This document shows, piece by piece, positions 1-8,968 of a stretch of DNA of 64,000 nt (positions are counted from its first letter, which is position 1; the number at the start of each line of letters is the position of its first letter). Where the stretch lies: positions 1-64,000 of the forward strand of contig PBEB01000016.1 in NCBI GenBank assembly GCA_002717505.1, written 5' to 3'. This DNA is from Leptospiraceae bacterium. GTDB lineage: Bacteria; Spirochaetota; Leptospiria; Leptospirales; Leptonemataceae. The translations under genes were made by a program, and so were the position numbers. The notes under the pieces were generated by a model. It did not search any database. It had not been told where the DNA came from and saw only the letters and a program-made list of their open reading frames with translations.

Positions 1-31
1 CTCCATTTTTTATGAGCCTGTTTCCCGGGAT

Positions 32-1504
32 GTGAGTACCCTGTCTTCAGGCCCAGAACCGATGATTGCCTTTGACAATACCTACACCAGTCTTCCCGGA
101 AAATTCTATGTAAGGGTGCAGCCAGAGCAAGTAACACATCCTCAGCTCTTTGCCTTCAACGCTGAATTGGCCAGGGAATTGGGACTGGACCTTTTGTCTC
201 TATCGGAAGAAGATCGCGCCGCGCTGTTTACAGGGCAGGCCCTGCCGGCAGGAGCGAGCTCCATATCCCTTGCCTACGCAGGTCATCAGTTCGGACAGTT
301 CAATCCTCAACTGGGGGATGGTCGGGCTCTGCTTCTGGGCGAGGTGCAGGCGCCCAACGGCGAACGGTATGATATACAGCTCAAGGGTTCTGGCATCACA
401 CCCTGGTCCCGAGGAGGGGACGGTAAGTCCTGGGTGGGCCCGGTGATCCGGGAATACATCCTGAGCGAAGCCATGCACCATCTGGGCGTTCCCACCACAC
501 GGGCTCTGGCTGCGGCCACTACCGGCGATCCGGTTTATCGTGAGAGTTCATTGCCCGGCGGAATATTCACCCGGGTTGCCTCCAGTCATATTCGAATTGG
601 TACCTTTGAATTCTTTGCGGCTCGCCGGGATACGGAAAGCCTGAAGTTGTTGGCCGATTACTCCATCGAACGCCACTATCCGCAGTGCAAGCAGGCCGAA
701 AATCCGTATCTGGCTTTTCTGGAAGCAGTGGGTCGAAAGCATGCGGCGCTGGTTGCAAAGTGGATGTCACTGGGCTTCATACATGGAGTAATGAACACGG
801 ACAACATGTCCATCTCCGGCGAAACCATAGATTACGGCCCGTGTGCATTTATGGATACGTTCTCAGACGACAAGGTATTTAGCTCTATTGACCGGGGCGG
901 CCGCTATGCCTATGGGAATCAATTAACGATCGCACAATGGAACCTGGCCCAGTTGGCCAATTGCCTGGTCCCCCTGGTGGAGCCGGACATTAACAGCTCT
1001 GTTGAAAAGCTCCAGGAGTGTATGAGTCAGTTGATGAGGATCTACGATGAAGAGTGGCTAAGTGCAATGGCTGCGAAATTTGGCATCTTTGAACCCCGCA
1101 AAGAAGACACAGGAATCGTTCGGTCTTTCTTGAGCCACCTTGAAGAAGAAAAATTGGACTTCACCATTGAGTTTCGCAGGCTCATTGATGACCACGGAAT
1201 CAATAGCAAAGATGAGAGCCAGGGCTCCGATGATTTTCGTAGGATGTGGCGCCAGCGCCTTGGGGAGCAGCCGCAGAGCCTTGAGCAGGTCCGGGAGCGA
1301 ATGCGCCGTAGCAACCCGGTATATATACCGCGTAATCACCAGGTGGAGCGGGCTATCCGGGCTGGAATGGCGGGGGATTATTCGGTTTTCGAGAGCATGA
1401 ACGAATGCCTGAAAGCGCCCTACGAGAAGCACGAAGGGTTTTCCGAATTCGAGCGCCCACCGGAGCCAGAAGAAGTTGTAAGGGCTACATTTTGCGGCAC
1501 GTAG
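32..1504 (+). CDS. selO: Protein adenylyltransferase SelO (YdiU/UPF0061)
   Basis: SelO is a pseudokinase-fold enzyme that transfers AMP from ATP to Ser/Thr/Tyr of target proteins, with links to redox stress in known members. At 490 aa it has the usual family length. Visible signatures are YAGHQFGQFNPQLGDGRA (about 82-99), the nucleotide-binding KGSG (118-121) with SEAMHHLG (145-152), RVASSHIRIGTFEFFAAR (181-198), HGVMNTDNMSISG with DYGPCAFMD (251-275) and RYAYGNQ (291-297). The GPVIREYI version after the arginine loop marks the second SelO subgroup. The tail FCGT keeps the Cys near the C-terminus that is selenocysteine in some relatives. The start is GTG at 32; the ATG at 62 is an alternative that loses only ten residues. 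It ends directly at a tandem repeat. Confidence 0.95.
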   Translation: MSTLSSGPEPMIAFDNTYTSLPGKFYVRVQPEQVTHPQLFAFNAELARELGLDLLSLSEEDRAALFTGQALPAGASSISLAYAGHQFGQFNPQLGDGRALLLGEVQAPNGERYDIQLKGSGITPWSRGGDGKSWVGPVIREYILSEAMHHLGVPTTRALAAATTGDPVYRESSLPGGIFTRVASSHIRIGTFEFFAARRDTESLKLLADYSIERHYPQCKQAENPYLAFLEAVGRKHAALVAKWMSLGFIHGVMNTDNMSISGETIDYGPCAFMDTFSDDKVFSSIDRGGRYAYGNQLTIAQWNLAQLANCLVPLVEPDINSSVEKLQECMSQLMRIYDEEWLSAMAAKFGIFEPRKEDTGIVRSFLSHLEEEKLDFTIEFRRLIDDHGINSKDESQGSDDFRRMWRQRLGEQPQSLEQVRERMRRSNPVYIPRNHQVERAIRAGMAGDYSVFESMNECLKAPYEKHEGFSEFERPPEPEEVVRATFCGT

Positions 1505-1737
1505 CGACTACGCAAATCGACTACGACGGGCCAGAATTTCATCTCCTGCGCGAGGGGACGAACTACTAGCATTTGCAGCGACTACGCAAAGCGATTACCA
1601 CCGGCCAGAATTTCATCTCCTGTTCGCAGCGACGGAGCATTTGCACTTGCAGCGGCTACGCAAATCGACTACCACCATCCCCGAATTTCATGTCCTGCGC
1701 GAGGGGACGAACCACCTGTATTTGCAGCGACTACTGA
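1504..1737. repeat. 74-bp tandem repeat, three copies plus a fragment
   Basis: Three head-to-tail units occupy 1504-1577 (74 bp), 1578-1651 (74 bp) and 1652-1726 (75 bp), followed by about 11 bp of a fourth. Each unit starts GCGACTACGCAAA or a one-base variant, has GAATTTCATCTCCTG in the middle and ends in TTTGCA or CTTGCA. The first G of the array is the last base of the selO stop codon. Unit length is not a multiple of three in all copies and no reading frame runs through, so it is noncoding. The rest of the 1505-1953 gap holds only the terminator at 1853. Confidence 0.85.
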
Positions 1738-1852
1738 CAATCCGTGTCGAACCTGGTTTAAATCAATAGTGCACCCGGGGAAGTTTTCCATGCGAACCCA
1801 GGAAGGATCATTCAACAATCTCTGGCGTTCAGGGCAGCGCGGCTGAACACAA

Positions 1853-1882
1853 AAAAAGGCAGAGAATTCCCTGCCTTTTTTG
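1853..1882. terminator. Bidirectional rho-independent terminator
   Basis: An 11-bp perfect stem (AAAAAAGGCAG with CTGCCTTTTTT) encloses an 8-nt loop. The A run on one side and T run on the other let it work in both directions. It lies between the convergent ends of selO and the S1-domain gene. Confidence 0.8.
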
Positions 1883-1953
1883 CAGTAGCCGGCGCGAATT
1901 CAGTAGAGAGGTTTCATCCTCTGGACGTTGCGCCGACCCTGTAGAAGTGTGAA

Positions 1954-3120
1954 TCAGTTCTTATCGTTCTGGTTCAGGGATGCTAGAAGCGCCTTGCCGA
2001 AGCTGGAAACCTCTTCCTTTTCCTGGGGTTGGTTTTCTTGCATATACTGCTCGTATTCTTTTCGAGCATCTGCATCCTGAACCCTGCGAAGAGAAAGGCT
2101 GATCTTTTCTCTTTGACGATCTACATCTAGAATCATCAAGCGAAGCTCTTCACCTCTATGGAACTCTCGATCCGCCGCTACTCCCCGGGGAAGGCCGGTT
2201 TCGCTCATAGGAATGAGACCGCTAAATCCATCAGGCAGACGAGCGAAGACGCCGAAATTCTTTATGGATTCTACAGTAGCTTCTACGATATCGCCGGGGG
2301 CAAAAGGCATTTGTCCCTGCCATGGGTTTTCGAGAAGGGACTTTAAGGAAAGTGTAATGCGTTCCTCTTTCCAGTCTATAGAGAGCACTTTGACGCGAAT
2401 GGACTGGCCGGACTTAACAACTTCAGAAGGATGTCGAATTCTCTTGTAGGAAAGCTCGGACAATGGGATCAATCCTTCCATGCCTCCGATATCAACAAAG
2501 GCTCCGAAATCCAGCAGGTTGGTAACGGTGCCCTGGATAACGGCTCCTTCCTCCAGTTCATGCTGCAGGATTTCCTTTTGTCTTTCCTTCTCCATCTCTC
2601 GAAAGGAGCGATTGGATACTACAACCTTACGATCTGAGAGTTCAATAACCAGAAAACTCAGGATCGACCCAGGAGCAGGATCTCCTTCCATCTGAGACAT
2701 GGGGCAAAAAGCAGAAGCTTCGCCCAGAACGACCTCGTATCCGCCTTTGATCTTTCTCTGGATAGTGCCCTGAACGGGAAGTTTTTCCTGAAGGCTATGC
2801 TCCAGAATCGCTTTCTGAGCTTTTCCACTGGGAAATAGAGTTAGATGCAATTCGCCGTTTTCTCGGGAAAGGACGTAAGCCTGAATAGTCTCGCCCGGAT
2901 TAACAGTTACACGATTGTCCTGATCCAGCAGTTGTGCCTTGGGGATGACGCCGGCGCCCAGATGAGTGTTTACGAAGATAAAGTCTTTATCGCGAGTACT
3001 GGCAATGCGAGCCTGTACCGGGGTTCCAGGACGTGTTTCCTGGCGGCCATCCATGCTGGCCTCCAGCAATTCGGCGAAAGATGAATCCGCCTTTTCTCTA
3101 CCGATCTGCTTACTTTTCAT
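1954..3120 (-). CDS. S1 RNA-binding domain protein (four S1 repeats)
   Basis: 388 aa made almost wholly of S1/OB folds at about 31-97, 113-172, 192-261 and 274-345. The third is the most canonical (GTVTNLLDFGAFVDIGGMEG, then LIPLSELS), and the fourth has the same pattern. It is shorter than ribosomal protein S1 (about 550 aa, six domains), so it is probably a paralogue that binds mRNA or acts as a translation or RNA-decay accessory rather than rpsA itself. The ATG at 3120 has AGAGGGG just upstream. It diverges from the rhomboid-like gene across 56 bp and ends at the 1853-1882 terminator. The C-terminal 40 residues are charged and probably disordered. Confidence 0.85.
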   Translation of the reverse strand: MKSKQIGREKADSSFAELLEASMDGRQETRPGTPVQARIASTRDKDFIFVNTHLGAGVIPKAQLLDQDNRVTVNPGETIQAYVLSRENGELHLTLFPSGKAQKAILEHSLQEKLPVQGTIQRKIKGGYEVVLGEASAFCPMSQMEGDPAPGSILSFLVIELSDRKVVVSNRSFREMEKERQKEILQHELEEGAVIQGTVTNLLDFGAFVDIGGMEGLIPLSELSYKRIRHPSEVVKSGQSIRVKVLSIDWKEERITLSLKSLLENPWQGQMPFAPGDIVEATVESIKNFGVFARLPDGFSGLIPMSETGLPRGVAADREFHRGEELRLMILDVDRQREKISLSLRRVQDADARKEYEQYMQENQPQEKEEVSSFGKALLASLNQNDKN

Positions 3121-3176
3121 AGGGTACCCCTCTTCTTGTGCTTGCTAGTATGAGTTCTTAGAACGATTACGGAATC

Positions 3177-4079
3177 ATGCAGGCTGGTTCACAGATATCC
3201 GTCCCTCCGGTATCCCAGGGAGTGCTAAGAATTTTAGTGCTCCTGGGGGCCGCGTTCGTTCTGGAAGTCATCGCAGGTTCCATGGGGACGAATCTAAGCC
3301 CGCTGGCCCTGCATTTTGGTCAGAATTTTCATCCCGCCCAGATTCTCACTCACATTTTTGTAACGGACCCTCGCCCGGGAGCCCATTTCCTGAGCCGGCT
3401 GATCTCCGTATTCTTCGAAGGGATAATCATCTATGGATTTGGCTCCCAGCTGGAAATTCTCTGGGGACGACGCCATTTCTTGAAGTATTTTCTCATTTCT
3501 TTGCTGGGTGGAGTCCTGGTATGGTCGGCCGTAGGCTCGGTATTGCCCGTGGCGGTCTGGGGCATGGGAGCGGGAATTGCGGGGATGCTCATCGCCTATG
3601 CGGTAATCTGGCCGGACCGTCAGGTTCTTCTGTTCTTCGTGTTTCCGGTGAAGATGAAATGGCTGATTCTGGGATTGTTTATCTTCATCTTTCTCTTCGC
3701 ATTGGGGGGCAGCCTGGACACAGTTGTATTGTACTCCGGAGGTGCTCTGGCCGGAGCGCTGTATCTTTTCTACCATGCTCGCCGTGGTCGCGTGATGGCG
3801 GAAAGCTCTTCAGGTTTTCAGGGGTCTACGCGTAGCTCTTCCATAAGTAGTGGCATCGGCGCCGAGCATCTAAAGGAGAAGAAATCAGGTGGCCTTTTTA
3901 GCTGGTGGGAGAATCGCCAGAAGAAGAAGCGTCTGGCCAAAAAACAGGCAGAGATTGATCGCCGCATCTCTATGAAAGAAGAAGTAGATCGATTACTTGA
4001 AAAGATTTCCAACGAAGGGATGGATTCGCTTACAAGAAAAGAGAAGGCTTTCCTGGACGATGCCTCCAGGGAATTTTAG
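3177..4079 (+). CDS. Rhomboid-family membrane protein, predicted inactive
   Basis: 300 aa with about six membrane segments and rhomboid landmarks: WGRRHFLKYFL (96-106), the GxxxG-rich fourth helix (GMGAGIAG, 129-136), FPVKMKWL (156-163) and a last helix with GGALAG (188-193). In active rhomboids the fourth helix carries GxSG with the catalytic Ser, and the last helix starts with a catalytic His. Here no Ser lies in the GMGAGIAG stretch and the His position reads YSGG, so it looks like a pseudoprotease. The cytoplasmic tail (200-300) has a basic KKKRLAKK patch and ends in a helical ISNEGMDSLTRKEKAFLD segment like the small C-terminal domain of some bacterial rhomboids. Role unknown, perhaps membrane-protein binding. 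Confidence 0.75.
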   Translation: MQAGSQISVPPVSQGVLRILVLLGAAFVLEVIAGSMGTNLSPLALHFGQNFHPAQILTHIFVTDPRPGAHFLSRLISVFFEGIIIYGFGSQLEILWGRRHFLKYFLISLLGGVLVWSAVGSVLPVAVWGMGAGIAGMLIAYAVIWPDRQVLLFFVFPVKMKWLILGLFIFIFLFALGGSLDTVVLYSGGALAGALYLFYHARRGRVMAESSSGFQGSTRSSSISSGIGAEHLKEKKSGGLFSWWENRQKKKRLAKKQAEIDRRISMKEEVDRLLEKISNEGMDSLTRKEKAFLDDASREF

Positions 4080-4709
4080 TTAAAAGGCTGCATTTTATCT
4101 GGACCGCCGGGGGATGTTTCTAAGGGCGCAATGGCTCTAAAGGGGGCGCTTCGGGCAAAGCTTGTCGATCGGTGCCTGCAATCTGCCGCCAAAGGTTTGC
4201 GAGCCGCCTGGGCCTCGTTCTGGGGCCGCCGCGCAATGCACCGGTCAGTCCGTGGTTTTTGTTGTTTTTTTTGCAATACATCTGCTCTTCCCATGCTTGT
4301 CTGTACCGGCCCTAATTGATGGGTCTTAAACTCTCTTTCTGAGCATCCTTCAGCTACTTACGTATCTACATATAGAATTAAGCCTCTCAGCTGAGAGGCT
4401 TCCCGTTCGGATTATTCCGCCATTCCTTGGCCTCCCGGGACCGGCCGGATGCGGAAAGCGGAAACTGGGTATCCCATCCCCCATATCGCTCTGGCTTTTC
4501 CCAGGAAATGTATCTTCGATACGTTACGCATCATTCGCCGGAGAAAATGGGCCATGCGCAAAAGGAATAACCAAAATCGGAGCTACTGTGAGCATTGATG
4601 ATGGGGAAGCAACAGGTTCTTCCTGCGCAGGAAAAAATGTATATGCTTTAATAATCTTGTTGATAGGTGGCAATAACGAATAAGATTCGTTTATCATTGA
4701 GGATGCATG
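4080..4709. other. Intergenic region, 630 bp, GC-rich with a perfect palindrome
   Basis: No convincing gene. The first half (4082-4260) is GC-rich and could fold, and it is followed by a T-rich run (4257-4272). From 4380 to 4401 there is a perfect 22-bp inverted repeat made of AAGCCTCTCAG and its complement without a spacer, which would form a hairpin or bind a dimer. Close to the downstream lipoprotein a weak promoter can be drawn (TTGATA about 4660, TAAGAT about 4681), with low certainty. Confidence 0.4.
4380..4401. repeat. Perfect 22-bp palindrome
   Basis: Two 11-bp arms, AAGCCTCTCAG and CTGAGAGGCTT, abut with no loop. It may end transcription of the rhomboid-like gene, although no T tract follows, or it may be a protein-binding site upstream of the large lipoprotein. 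Confidence 0.6.
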
Positions 4710-7700
4710 ATGCTTCGTATTTTAACCGTTCCCTGCATTGTTGCCGCATTTTTCCTGTTCGGCGGTTGCATTGCTATTCTGAATGACCAGGAATCGGAGC
4801 AGCAGCCGCTTTCCTCGTCTGCTCTGGCCCTGGTTGCAATGGGGGGCGACGGCGCGATTTCAGGAACCCCGTCTGGGGGAGGAACGGCTGGACCTGCTGG
4901 TGCTACTATTGTCTCCTCTGATGGTTACTTAACTCTGCATATTCCGGAAGGTGCCATCCAGCAGGGGGACGAGAACCAGGAATTCACTATTACACGGTAT
5001 ACTGCTGGCACCTCGGCGATGCCAGGTTCATACATTCCCACAACTTTCGTATATCAGATAACGCCATCCTACCGTTTTCAAAAAGACGTCTCGGTAGAGA
5101 TCACTCTCAATTTGGCGACGATACAATCGAACAATTTGAATCAGTCGGCCACAAGAGGATTCTCCTGGAGCCTCACCTCTGTGGAGGATACAGCCGGGCG
5201 TATGCCAGGATGGACAGGCCATGAATCGATGGTGAACAGCGACAAAGTAGTATTCTCGACTCGTACGTTTTCCTTGTTCGGAGCCGGATCTCCTCCACCC
5301 GGAAATCAACCTCCCGATATCCAGGGGGCTTACTACTATTTCAAGTCCAACTGCGAATATCTCCCCTATAGAGTTCGGGCCAGAGTAGATGAACCGAACG
5401 GAGACAACATGAATGTGTACCTAATCACGGGGCCAGCCAACGGGGGCAACGTGGTCATCCCAATGGTCCCGGATGGCGCAGATTGGTACATTGCCGACAT
5501 TCCTTACGAAGCAATGGTTTCTAGCGGGATCGAAATTCAGGTGACGGCGGTGGATGAGCACGGCGCGAACACAACCGTACCGGCCACCGGTACCTTTCTC
5601 TATCCCTCGGATTCCGGCAATTCTCTATATATCAACAACTATAGTCCGGATGGTGACGGCGATAGCTATCTGGATGCCTGGGAAGTGGACAATGGATATG
5701 ATCCGACGAATCCAGCCTCCCCTTCCGGAATCCTTGATAGCGATGGCGATGGTATTCCAGACAGCGCGGATTATACACCAAATGGAGAGGCAAATCCAGT
5801 CATTGATAGTCTGAACATCTTTCCGGCTTCCGCTACGGCGAATGTGGGAGAAATCATTGTCTTTGCAGCGCAGGCGAGTCTTGCCGGACAGCCTCGGTAT
5901 GTGAACGCGAGTTTTGTCACTACGGGTAATGGCCGCGGTGGATCGCCCGTGGGTTCGATGAATGGGTCCTCGTTTACCGCTGAATATCCTGGCACTGCTG
6001 GGGTCATTGTTAGTGTCGGGCCTTACAATGATACAGCTTCTGTCCTGGTTCCGGATACGATCGGGCCTGGTGATATTTCCGACCTTGTGGCTTTTGCCCC
6101 TTCGCACAGTCGAGTTCGGCTTCAGTGGACAGCCCCCGGAAATGACGGGGCCGCGGGAAAACCGGCAGGATATCAGATTCGGCGGTCCAGTTCGCCAATA
6201 AACAATACACTGGAATGCTTCAGCGCCGCTATGGTAGCTCATTCGATAACTCCTCAAGTTTCCGGACAGATTGAAACCCTGGACGTGGATGGCCTGTCCG
6301 CAAATACGACCTATTCCTTCTGTGTCCTTGCCTTCGATGCTAACGGAAACTTCAACAGCTGGACTCAGGGAGTAGTCAGTGTTACGACACAAACAGCACC
6401 AGACCTGATAGCTCCGGCAAATGTCACTGGCGCGACGGCCGCTCCTCTTGACTCTGATGCGATTCGCTTGAGCTGGACCGCCGTGGGAGATGACGGAAAT
6501 GTAGGCTCGGCCAGTTCCTATGAAATCCGGCGTTCCACAATTCCAATAAATAACGATGCGGATTGCAGTAACGCCGGGAATGTTCCTAATGCTGTGGCAC
6601 CGTCCGGTGCGGGTTCGCCGCTCCAATTTGATGTGACTGGCCTTTCAGACAACACCGTATATTATTTCTGTATTCGGGCCTACGATGATACGAACAACCG
6701 ATCATCCTGGACGGGTTTTCTGAGTGCCACTACCCCGGATGGTAATGGAGCACCGGTAGCGGTGGCAGGGTCCGATCAAGAAACATTCGTAGGTTACCCC
6801 CTTGCCCTGGATGCCAGTAGTTCTGGAGACCCTGACGCTGCGGCCTGCGGCGCGAACTCTGGAAACTATTTGTATTCATGGACTCTGGCTCAGAAACCAG
6901 CTACCTCTGCGCGCACCTCTGCTGATATTCAGAATTCGAATTCTCTGCATGCCTCATTTACACCGGACGTTCCGGGACAGTACACCCTGCAATTTGCATT
7001 TACGGATGATGCCGGAGCCTGCGCCGGAGGAAATGCAACCAGCATTGATGATTTGGTTCTGATAGCGAATCCAGTCCTGGCCCCTTTGAAGACTTTCCAG
7101 AGTCAGTGCTGGGATGCAGCTGGCTCTATAATCCCCTGCGCGGGCACCGGCCAGGATGGGGAGCATCAAGCAGGTCGTGGCGTAAATTTCTCCGGTCCAA
7201 ACCAGCATCCCACCTTCGGCACGGACTATACCACAACGGATCACTCCACCGGATTGGTCTGGAAATCCTGTAGCGAAGGGCTTCATGGTCCGACTTGTGG
7301 AAGCGGGTCTTCACTACATTCTAACCGATCACTTGCCGCCAATGCCTGCAGCGCATTGAACAACGTTCATGCCGGGGCCGGATACGCCGGTCGCACTGAT
7401 TGGCGGATTCCCACTGTGAAGGAGCTATATACAATTATGAATTATGATGGGCAGTCGCCCACTGGCTTCCTTGCTTCATTTCCCGGCATGCTCGCCAGCA
7501 GCTACTGGACCTCCAATATGGTTCCACCCCCGATTGTTGACTTTTTCTGGGCCCCAGGATTCAATAGAGGTCGGGTAAACTTCACGCACGTAAATGACGT
7601 AAGCCCGTCTGTCCTTTGCGTTTCTCCGGGACCGGGCCTCCCGTCTCCAGAATACATCGACCATGGAGATGGTACGGTCACGGACCGGTCCACTGGTCTA

Positions 7701-8048
7701 ACCTGGCAGAAATGCAACCGAGGGCAGAATAATGACTCCGCGTGCACAGGCACAGGTACTCAACAGACCTGGACGGATGCCTTAGCTTATTGTAATAGCC
7801 TGAACCTTGCGGGTCGCAATTGGCGCTTGCCCAGTGTAAACGAGCTCAAGAGTTTGGCAAATTATTCAACCGCGAACCCCGCAGTCAATACGTCCATGTT
7901 TCCGGGGACGCGTGCCGATTTTTACTGGTCCGCGACGACCGTGCTTTCGAATACTTCCAGAGCATGGGTGGTCTGGTTTCAGCACGGCACGCTGGACGAA
8001 ACATACGGCAAGAATGAGCTATTCCGGGTGCAATGTGTTTCAGATTGA
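4710..8048 (+). CDS. Mosaic surface lipoprotein: FnIII, Ca-binding, PKD-like and two DUF1566 domains
   Basis: About 1112 aa. The signal peptide ends in FLFGGC, a spirochaete-type lipobox. Domains in order: a ZU5-like beta module (IPEGAI, about 90-195); an acidic DGDGDSYLDAWE / DSDGDGIPDSAD calcium-binding stretch (about 313-355); an Ig-like segment; two fibronectin type III domains (about 450-560 and 565-670), each with an IRRS.IPINN strand; a PKD-like module (about 675-790); and two DUF1566 domains (about 800-975 and 985-1113) with DHSTGLVWKSC / DRSTGLTWQKC, WRIPTVKEL / WRLPSVNEL and SSYWTS / FYWSAT. DUF1566 is abundant in Leptospira surface proteins and has a C-type-lectin-like look. Of two adjacent ATGs, 4710 suits the GAGG at 4699 better. 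Probable adhesin or surface binding protein. Confidence 0.88.
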   Translation: MLRILTVPCIVAAFFLFGGCIAILNDQESEQQPLSSSALALVAMGGDGAISGTPSGGGTAGPAGATIVSSDGYLTLHIPEGAIQQGDENQEFTITRYTAGTSAMPGSYIPTTFVYQITPSYRFQKDVSVEITLNLATIQSNNLNQSATRGFSWSLTSVEDTAGRMPGWTGHESMVNSDKVVFSTRTFSLFGAGSPPPGNQPPDIQGAYYYFKSNCEYLPYRVRARVDEPNGDNMNVYLITGPANGGNVVIPMVPDGADWYIADIPYEAMVSSGIEIQVTAVDEHGANTTVPATGTFLYPSDSGNSLYINNYSPDGDGDSYLDAWEVDNGYDPTNPASPSGILDSDGDGIPDSADYTPNGEANPVIDSLNIFPASATANVGEIIVFAAQASLAGQPRYVNASFVTTGNGRGGSPVGSMNGSSFTAEYPGTAGVIVSVGPYNDTASVLVPDTIGPGDISDLVAFAPSHSRVRLQWTAPGNDGAAGKPAGYQIRRSSSPINNTLECFSAAMVAHSITPQVSGQIETLDVDGLSANTTYSFCVLAFDANGNFNSWTQGVVSVTTQTAPDLIAPANVTGATAAPLDSDAIRLSWTAVGDDGNVGSASSYEIRRSTIPINNDADCSNAGNVPNAVAPSGAGSPLQFDVTGLSDNTVYYFCIRAYDDTNNRSSWTGFLSATTPDGNGAPVAVAGSDQETFVGYPLALDASSSGDPDAAACGANSGNYLYSWTLAQKPATSARTSADIQNSNSLHASFTPDVPGQYTLQFAFTDDAGACAGGNATSIDDLVLIANPVLAPLKTFQSQCWDAAGSIIPCAGTGQDGEHQAGRGVNFSGPNQHPTFGTDYTTTDHSTGLVWKSCSEGLHGPTCGSGSSLHSNRSLAANACSALNNVHAGAGYAGRTDWRIPTVKELYTIMNYDGQSPTGFLASFPGMLASSYWTSNMVPPPIVDFFWAPGFNRGRVNFTHVNDVSPSVLCVSPGPGLPSPEYIDHGDGTVTDRSTGLTWQKCNRGQNNDSACTGTGTQQTWTDALAYCNSLNLAGRNWRLPSVNELKSLANYSTANPAVNTSMFPGTRADFYWSATTVLSNTSRAWVVWFQHGTLDETYGKNELFRVQCVSD

Positions 8049-8140
8049 TTGTCAGAAATAGGAATCATGATTCCAGCATTGGCGGCGGATACTGGGAGCG
8101 CCCGCCTTACTCCAGCTCGCATAGGAAGCATTCGTACGGC
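8049..8140. other. Convergent gap with short inverted repeats
   Basis: Between the converging ends of the lipoprotein and the hydrolase lie a perfect 14-bp palindrome (GGAATCATGATTCC, 8061-8074) and a longer GGCGG/CCGCC pairing. No T tract is present, so termination here is only a possibility. Confidence 0.3.
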
Positions 8141-8968
8141 TCAGTTCGTTAAAAACATCCGCAGAGTATCTATAAATACTTTTTGTGCACTGTAATGCAG
8201 CCAGTGGTCGGCGCCCTTGAGTTCTACCATTTGGCTGGATGGAAAGTATCGGTTGAAAAGCGCTCGGTCTCCATCCTGGATGTAGTCGGAATGCTCCCCT
8301 TTAACTATGAGAGTGGGACCAGCAAAAGTTAGATCCGGGAAGCTCTCCTGGAATCCGCTGAGGTAAGCCGCATTTCGTAGCGGTTTGACGTTTATATTCC
8401 AGCTGTAGCCTTGTTTATCTCGTTCCAGGTTCATCTGCAAGAACTTGCGCACGGCCGTCACAGGATGGATCTTCGCCATAGCAGCATCGATCTCAGATCT
8501 GCTTTTGAATCCGGAAAGATCCATTTCCAGGGCATCAAATTCTTTTCCATGATGTGGTTCGTAACTTCTCGGTGCTATATCTACAACAACCAGCTTCTCT
8601 ACCAGTTCGGGAAAAATTAATGCCAGACCCATAACCGCAAGTCCGCCCATAGAATGCCCCACATACACTGCTTTGCCAGATACAGTTTCTTCGTGCCATT
8701 GTCTGAGGTCCGCCACCATATCATACAGGGTATGGGAGTGGGTATGAGGACTGTTTCCGTGGTTTCTCTGGTCCAGGCTATAGACCGTGCGTCCATCCGA
8801 AAGTTCCTGAGCGATGGACTGCCAGTTTCTGGAGGAACCAAACAATCCATGCACCAGAACGACAGGTGCTGCCTCGGACTCTGAGCCTGCCGTGGAATAA
8901 GAAAGGGCCACAGATTCTGTGGCCCTTACGGCTTGCTGAAGGTTTTCGCGAGACGAATGATCAGGCAT
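8141..8968 (-). CDS. Alpha/beta hydrolase (YbfF-like esterase)
   Basis: 275 aa, soluble. Family marks are the oxyanion HGLFGSSRNWQ (40-50), DQRNHGNSPH (66-75), the nucleophile elbow GHSMGG with Ser106, the acidic region LIVKGEHSDYI and the catalytic His in GADHWLHY. DQRNHG and the spacing match the acyl-CoA esterase YbfF and related carboxylesterases; the substrate cannot be read from sequence. The ATG lies inside the last codons of the M48 protease gene (8-bp overlap), so translation is probably coupled. It could also be called a generic carboxylesterase. Confidence 0.85.
   Translation of the reverse strand: MPDHSSRENLQQAVRATESVALSYSTAGSESEAAPVVLVHGLFGSSRNWQSIAQELSDGRTVYSLDQRNHGNSPHTHSHTLYDMVADLRQWHEETVSGKAVYVGHSMGGLAVMGLALIFPELVEKLVVVDIAPRSYEPHHGKEFDALEMDLSGFKSRSEIDAAMAKIHPVTAVRKFLQMNLERDKQGYSWNINVKPLRNAAYLSGFQESFPDLTFAGPTLIVKGEHSDYIQDGDRALFNRYFPSSQMVELKGADHWLHYSAQKVFIDTLRMFLTN

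Noticed and set aside
4131-4319. 62-codon frame after the rhomboid-like gene
   Set aside because: Composition follows the GC-rich gap and no ribosome site is present.
5625-6626. 333-codon open frame on the minus strand inside the large lipoprotein gene
   Set aside because: Arg/Ser-rich product with no domain, fully overlapped by a strong gene on the plus strand.
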